Source: JABMQB01 sp964408795
GTDB lineage: Bacteria > Bacteroidota > Bacteroidia > Bacteroidales > Prolixibacteraceae
Assembly: GCA_964408795.1 (NCBI GenBank)
Contig: CAYPAW010000091.1
Location: 1-10,674, forward strand
Direction of reading: 5' to 3'
DNA: 10,674 nt
The position numbers and the translations under genes were made by a program. Under the pieces are notes generated by a model, which made no database searches, was not told where the DNA came from, and was given only the letters and a program-made list of their open reading frames with translations. Position 1 is the first letter of the stretch. Each line of letters starts with the position of its first letter. Below are positions 7,600 through 10,674 of this stretch, piece after piece.

Positions 7600-8255
7600 T
7601 GCAAACCATAAACCATCTGCCGGAAAAAAAGCTTCGCCGGATGATTGCGGAGTTTTACGCTGTAGGCCTGATTCTTTTTTTTGTGCCATTCAGCCGCAAC
7701 CTGTTTTTCCTGATCACTCCGCTTACCCTGGCCGGAGCATTGGCCCTCGTCCTTCTTTATCATCCCCGGTGGAACGGAAAAACCATCGCGGTTTTCGCTG
7801 CCATCGTGCTTCTTTCTTTTTTCACGGAAATGGTGGGTGTGCATACCGGAAAACCTTTTGGTGAGTATGCATATCAGACAACCCTGGGACCCAAACTTGC
7901 CGGTACCCCGCTGATCATCGGATGCAACTGGCTGCTCCTGATCTATGGAACCCATACACTGGCAAGCAGGCTGTTCAGGAATTCATTTCTGATTGTTCTG
8001 GGTGGTTCTGCCTGTATGGTTCTTAACGACCTGGTACTCGAACTCTCAGCCCCCCATTTGAAAATGTGGCAATTTGAGGAATCCTTTCCTCCTCTTGAAA
8101 ATTTTATCTCCTGGTTCGCGTTATCGGCTTTTTTTCATTTCCTGTTGATTGTTTTCAGGGTGGATACAAAAAATCCGGCAGCACAGATCGTCGTGATCAT
8201 CCAGTTTTTGTTTTTTGTTATTTTAACCACTTATTTTCTGATCTTTACACCATGA
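7596..8255 (+). CDS. cruF: Carotenoid 1,2-hydratase, CruF family (DUF422)
   Basis: A 219-residue polytopic membrane protein with about six or seven helices that belongs to the CruF/bisanhydrobacterioruberin hydratase family, which adds water to the terminal 1,2 double bond of a psi end group to give a tertiary alcohol. The family block is clear: E78, then GVHTGKPFGEYAY at 81-93, then GTPLIIGCNW ending at W112. A second conserved patch holds LNDLVLEL (D145), MWQF (W158) and ENFISWF (N169, W173). Unlike CrtC hydratases it is small and fully membrane embedded. ATG at 7596 overlaps the preceding stop by four bases; a second ATG follows directly at 7599, so the true N-terminus could be one residue shorter. 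The 3' end overlaps the acyltransferase start as ATGA. The hydroxyl it makes is the expected attachment point for the sugar added by the downstream glycosyltransferase. Whether the substrate is lycopene, a didehydro form or gamma-carotene is unknown. Confidence 0.85.
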   Translation: MMQTINHLPEKKLRRMIAEFYAVGLILFFVPFSRNLFFLITPLTLAGALALVLLYHPRWNGKTIAVFAAIVLLSFFTEMVGVHTGKPFGEYAYQTTLGPKLAGTPLIIGCNWLLLIYGTHTLASRLFRNSFLIVLGGSACMVLNDLVLELSAPHLKMWQFEESFPPLENFISWFALSAFFHFLLIVFRVDTKNPAAQIVVIIQFLFFVILTTYFLIFTP

Positions 8256-8869
8256 TAAAAGCATCACATAGAAAATTCTGGGTACTCTTTTTCAATGTCT
8301 ATTCCGCTCTGTTGTTTCGTATCTATTTCCGAAAGGTGCATTTTATCGGGCAGTTTGAAGACCGTTTGTTGCCGGTATTGATCCTTTCCAATCATTTCAG
8401 CTGGTTTGACGGGTTCATTCAACTCCGCTTAAACCGTCGTTTCTTCAAACGCCGCTATTACGTGATGATGCTGGAGGAGCAACTGCGCAGGCATCCTTTC
8501 CTCCGAAAAGGAGGATGTTTCTCCATCCGAAAGGGAAGCCGCAGCATCCTGGAAAGCCTTCACTATGCCATTCACATCTTAAAGGATCCCCGGAATGCCC
8601 TCCTGCTCTACCCCCAGGGAAAAATCCAAAGCCTCTATACGGAATCCCTGCAATTCGAAAAAGGCCTGGAATATATCCTGAAAAAAATTGACTGCAAGGC
8701 GGAAATTATTTTTAATGTAAACCTGGTCGATTATTTTTCCTTTAGAAAGCCGGTATTGAATTGTTATTTTGCATCCTACGAAATTCCAGACCCTGCGGAT
8801 GCAAAAATTATTGAAGCAGATTTCAACACCTACATGAAGCATTGCAAATCAAAACAAAAAGAAGAATGA
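8252..8869 (+). CDS. PlsC-like acyltransferase, probably of carotenoid glycoside
   Basis: A 205-residue member of the PlsC (lysophosphatidate-type) acyltransferase fold, somewhat shorter than typical PlsC. Motif I is intact: NHFSWFDG with N47, H48 and D53, the HX4D catalytic pair. Motif III, normally FPEGTR, reads YPQGKIQ at 120-126, so the glutamate is Gln122 and the usual arginine is missing; a basic segment with FSIRKGS precedes it as motif II. A hydrophobic, aromatic N-terminus (about 9-26) suggests membrane association. It lies between the hydratase and the glycosyltransferase with ATGA overlaps on both sides, so the likely acceptor is the sugar of a carotenoid glycoside, as for CrtO of staphyloxanthin synthesis or CruD of chlorobactene glucoside laurate synthesis. 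This acceptor is inferred from context only; a phospholipid acceptor is the alternative. Confidence 0.83.
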   Translation: MIKASHRKFWVLFFNVYSALLFRIYFRKVHFIGQFEDRLLPVLILSNHFSWFDGFIQLRLNRRFFKRRYYVMMLEEQLRRHPFLRKGGCFSIRKGSRSILESLHYAIHILKDPRNALLLYPQGKIQSLYTESLQFEKGLEYILKKIDCKAEIIFNVNLVDYFSFRKPVLNCYFASYEIPDPADAKIIEADFNTYMKHCKSKQKEE

Positions 8870-9960
8870 TCGGGTTGGGTTACTTTCTCTTGTTTCTGGG
8901 GTTGATCCGCTTTTGTGTGGCAGGAATGAATTTTTTTTCGTTCCATTATCTTCCACGCCAGGCAAAAGCTGATTCCTCCTTCAGCGTATCGGTTTTGGTT
9001 CCGGCGCGCAACGAAGCGTTCACCATCGGCAAACTCCTGGAGGGGCTGAAGCAATTCCGGTACCCTAAGCTGGAGATCCTTGTGTATGACGATCATTCAA
9101 AGGATGCTACCCGGGAGGTCGTAAAACACTATTTAGCGGAGATTCCGGAGCTGAAACTCCTTGAAGGAAAACCGCTGCCGGAAGGATGGCTGGGGAAGAA
9201 CCATGCCTGTTATCAACTGGCTCAAGAAGCCTCAGGAGACTATCTGCTTTTCCTGGATGCCGATACGGAGGTAGCCCCCGGGCTCGTAGAACGAGCCCTT
9301 ATCTATACCCGGAAACATCACCTCAAACTGTTGTCCATCTTTCCCCAACAGCAGGTTGAGAACATCTCAGAAAAGATCTCGGTACCTCTCATGAACTGGA
9401 TCCTTCTCAGCCTGCTGCCAATGATCCTTATCCGGATTTCAAAAAATCCAGCCTTTGCAGCCGCCAACGGACAGTTTATGTTCTTCGAAGCCCAAACCTA
9501 CCGAAAGATCCAACCCCATCAACGATTCAGAAACAACAGGGTGGAAGACATTGCCATCAGCCATTTCTACAAAACGAAGGGGTTAAAAACGGATACCCTG
9601 CTGGGAAACCGGTATATCCGGTGCCGGATGTATACCAACCTTTCCGAATCCATCCATGGATTCTCCAAAAACATCGTTCGTTTTTTTGGTGGCAGCCTCT
9701 TCGCAACCCTCTTTTTTACTGTGGTGACCACTTTCTGGCCTCTGCTTTTCCTGGCCGGCTGGCAGTATGGAGTAGCTTACCTGGCTCTGGCTGCGGGAAT
9801 CCGGATCTTTGTATCTTTAGCCAGCAAACAAAATGTGTTGGAAAATCTGATCTATGCCCTTCCTCAGCATTTCATTTTTTTATGTATCCTCGTGAAAGCG
9901 TTGATTCAACGAAATAAAAGACAACTCTTATGGAAAGACAGAAACATCTACGTCTCCTGA
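8866..9960 (+). CDS. Family 2 glycosyltransferase, carotenoid glycosyltransferase type
   Basis: A 364-residue membrane-anchored GT-A glycosyltransferase resembling CrtQ, CruC and CruG, expected to transfer a nucleotide-sugar hexose to the carotenoid hydroxyl on the cytoplasmic face. One helix lies at about 5-22, then the nucleotide-binding start SVLVPARNEAFTIGKLL, YDDHSKDAT at 74-82, GWLGKNHACYQLAQEA at 107-122, the metal-binding DADT at 131-134, and VEDIAIS around D228, the usual acidic base region; two or three C-terminal helices follow from about 285. The LPEGWLGKNHAC pattern is what I associate with carotenoid glycosyltransferases. I start it at ATG 8866, which gives the same ATGA overlap as the other junctions; an in-frame TTG at 8842 would add only eight charged residues lying inside the acyltransferase gene. 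The next gene begins within its last 31 bases. The sugar cannot be read from the sequence. Confidence 0.88.
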   Translation: MIGLGYFLLFLGLIRFCVAGMNFFSFHYLPRQAKADSSFSVSVLVPARNEAFTIGKLLEGLKQFRYPKLEILVYDDHSKDATREVVKHYLAEIPELKLLEGKPLPEGWLGKNHACYQLAQEASGDYLLFLDADTEVAPGLVERALIYTRKHHLKLLSIFPQQQVENISEKISVPLMNWILLSLLPMILIRISKNPAFAAANGQFMFFEAQTYRKIQPHQRFRNNRVEDIAISHFYKTKGLKTDTLLGNRYIRCRMYTNLSESIHGFSKNIVRFFGGSLFATLFFTVVTTFWPLLFLAGWQYGVAYLALAAGIRIFVSLASKQNVLENLIYALPQHFIFLCILVKALIQRNKRQLLWKDRNIYVS

Positions 9961-10674
9961 TCTTCACGGCAGGATTTCTTTTTATCTTCCCGGTTCTGAA
10001 TGCACAAACAGAAAAAGAAGAGGGCATTTATGAGGCCTACATCAGCGGCAATATGGCACAATGGGGTGTGGAAATAGAACGCTTCGAGGGGCAAAAACCG
10101 GAAACCAGCCGGGAAATGCTGCAAAGGGTGGAGATCTTATACGGGTATACCGCATGGCTGATCGCCCATCAAAAAGAAAAAGAGGCCAAAACAACCATCC
10201 AAAAAGCGGAAGATCTGCTGGAAATCATGCTGGGACGATTCCCGGAACATGCCACTGCCCATGCCCTAAGCAGTGCCTTCACGGGATATCGTATCGGACT
10301 GAATAAATTCAGATCGGTATTCCTGGGCATGAAAAGTCACCGTTCGTTGGAAAAAGCCCTGACCCTGGATCCTGAAAATGTCCAGGGTCTCATTGAAAAA
10401 GGAAACATGTACCATTACCTGCCGGGAATACTGGGCGGGGATAAAGAAAAAGCAGCATCCTTTTACCTGCAAGCCATTCAAAATATGGAGGACGAAAACC
10501 TCACAAAAAACAACTGGTTGTACCTGAATCAACTGGTCGTTCTGGCACAAATACAAAACGAACTGGGAAAAACCGCGGAAGCCGGAGATACCTACCGGAA
10601 AATCCTGAAAACAGAACCCAACTTCCTCTGGGTGAAGGATGAACTCTATCCGGAATTTCTGGAACAAACCGGTG
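9930..10674 (+). CDS. Exported TPR-repeat protein, 3' end cut by window
   Basis: An open frame of at least 248 codons from ATG 9930 to the window edge with no stop. The start MERQKHLRLLIF leads into a hydrophobic stretch and a likely signal peptidase I site after residue 25 (VLNA before QTE); there is no lipobox cysteine, so a soluble periplasmic protein is expected. Repeats resembling tetratricopeptide units follow: EYAY-like helical pairs at about 31-95, SLEKALTLDPENVQGLIEKG near 140-160, a GGDKEKAASFYLQAI segment near 168-184, and GKTAEAGDTYRKILKTEPNF near 211-230. TPR proteins are scaffolds without a reaction of their own. The gene overlaps the glycosyltransferase by 31 bases in another frame, so it is very probably in the carotenoid operon. 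A role in pigment placement or cell-envelope assembly is a guess. The gene is partial only because the window ends. Confidence 0.85.
   Translation, partial: MERQKHLRLLIFTAGFLFIFPVLNAQTEKEEGIYEAYISGNMAQWGVEIERFEGQKPETSREMLQRVEILYGYTAWLIAHQKEKEAKTTIQKAEDLLEIMLGRFPEHATAHALSSAFTGYRIGLNKFRSVFLGMKSHRSLEKALTLDPENVQGLIEKGNMYHYLPGILGGDKEKAASFYLQAIQNMEDENLTKNNWLYLNQLVVLAQIQNELGKTAEAGDTYRKILKTEPNFLWVKDELYPEFLEQTG

Noticed and set aside
8842..8865. Longer glycosyltransferase start at an in-frame TTG
   Set aside because: It would add a lysine/arginine-rich octapeptide before the first membrane helix and enlarge the overlap with the acyltransferase. The ATG at 8866 gives the same ATGA junction as all the others.
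3768..9960. Direct equivalence to the staphyloxanthin (crtOPQMN) operon
   Set aside because: The enzyme classes are similar, but the desaturase and synthase look like C40 CrtI/CrtB types and a CruF hydratase is present, which staphyloxanthin synthesis does not use. The resemblance is in decoration logic only.
10061..10306. 81-codon forward frame and a 133-codon reverse frame (10266-10667) near the window end
   Set aside because: Both overlap the TPR gene, whose frame has a signal peptide and repeat motifs and stays open to the window edge. The two alternatives have no such features.

Overview
The window looks like a chromosomal segment of a member of the Bacteroidota. Three things point there. 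The promoter in front of the first gene has a TAnnTTTG -7 element with a TTTG-like -33 element. There are no Shine-Dalgarno sequences before the genes. The phytoene desaturase and synthase sequences are of the Bacteroidota type. All genes lie on the + strand. I see no rRNA, tRNA, CRISPR array, insertion sequence or integrase.

Positions 1-3486 are housekeeping: a promoter, a complete pheT (phenylalanyl-tRNA synthetase beta chain), and, 35 bases later, a ten-helix EamA/DMT-family inner-membrane transporter. A weak hairpin sits in the short gap between them.

Positions 3487-3767 are an A-rich gap of 281 bases. It holds two inverted repeats, three phased TATAC direct repeats just before the next gene, and a possible 39-codon small ORF whose stop overlaps the crtI start in the pattern GTGA. 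The operator-like repeats and the small ORF occupy the same bases and are competing readings.

Positions 3768-9960 hold six tightly coupled carotenoid genes: crtI (phytoene desaturase), crtB (phytoene synthase), a second CrtI-family oxidoreductase (crtD-like), cruF-family carotenoid 1,2-hydratase, a PlsC-type acyltransferase and a family 2 glycosyltransferase. All five junctions are 4-base ATGA stop/start overlaps. A seventh gene, an exported TPR protein, begins inside the glycosyltransferase gene and runs off the window end.

Read as a pathway (inference): CrtB makes phytoene from GGPP, CrtI desaturates it, CruF hydrates an end psi group to a tertiary alcohol, the CrtD-like enzyme adds a 3,4 double bond, the glycosyltransferase glycosylates the hydroxyl, and the acyltransferase esterifies the sugar. 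The predicted product is a membrane-bound acylated carotenoid glycoside. No cyclase, ketolase, hydroxylase of the CrtZ type or GGPP synthase is present here, so an acyclic product is the simplest prediction unless a cyclase is encoded elsewhere. The enzyme logic resembles staphyloxanthin assembly and the chlorobactene glucoside laurate pathway of green sulfur bacteria. The most unusual items are the compact hydratase-to-acyltransferase cassette, the PQG variant in the acyltransferase, the exported TPR protein tied to the operon, and the crtI leader region.
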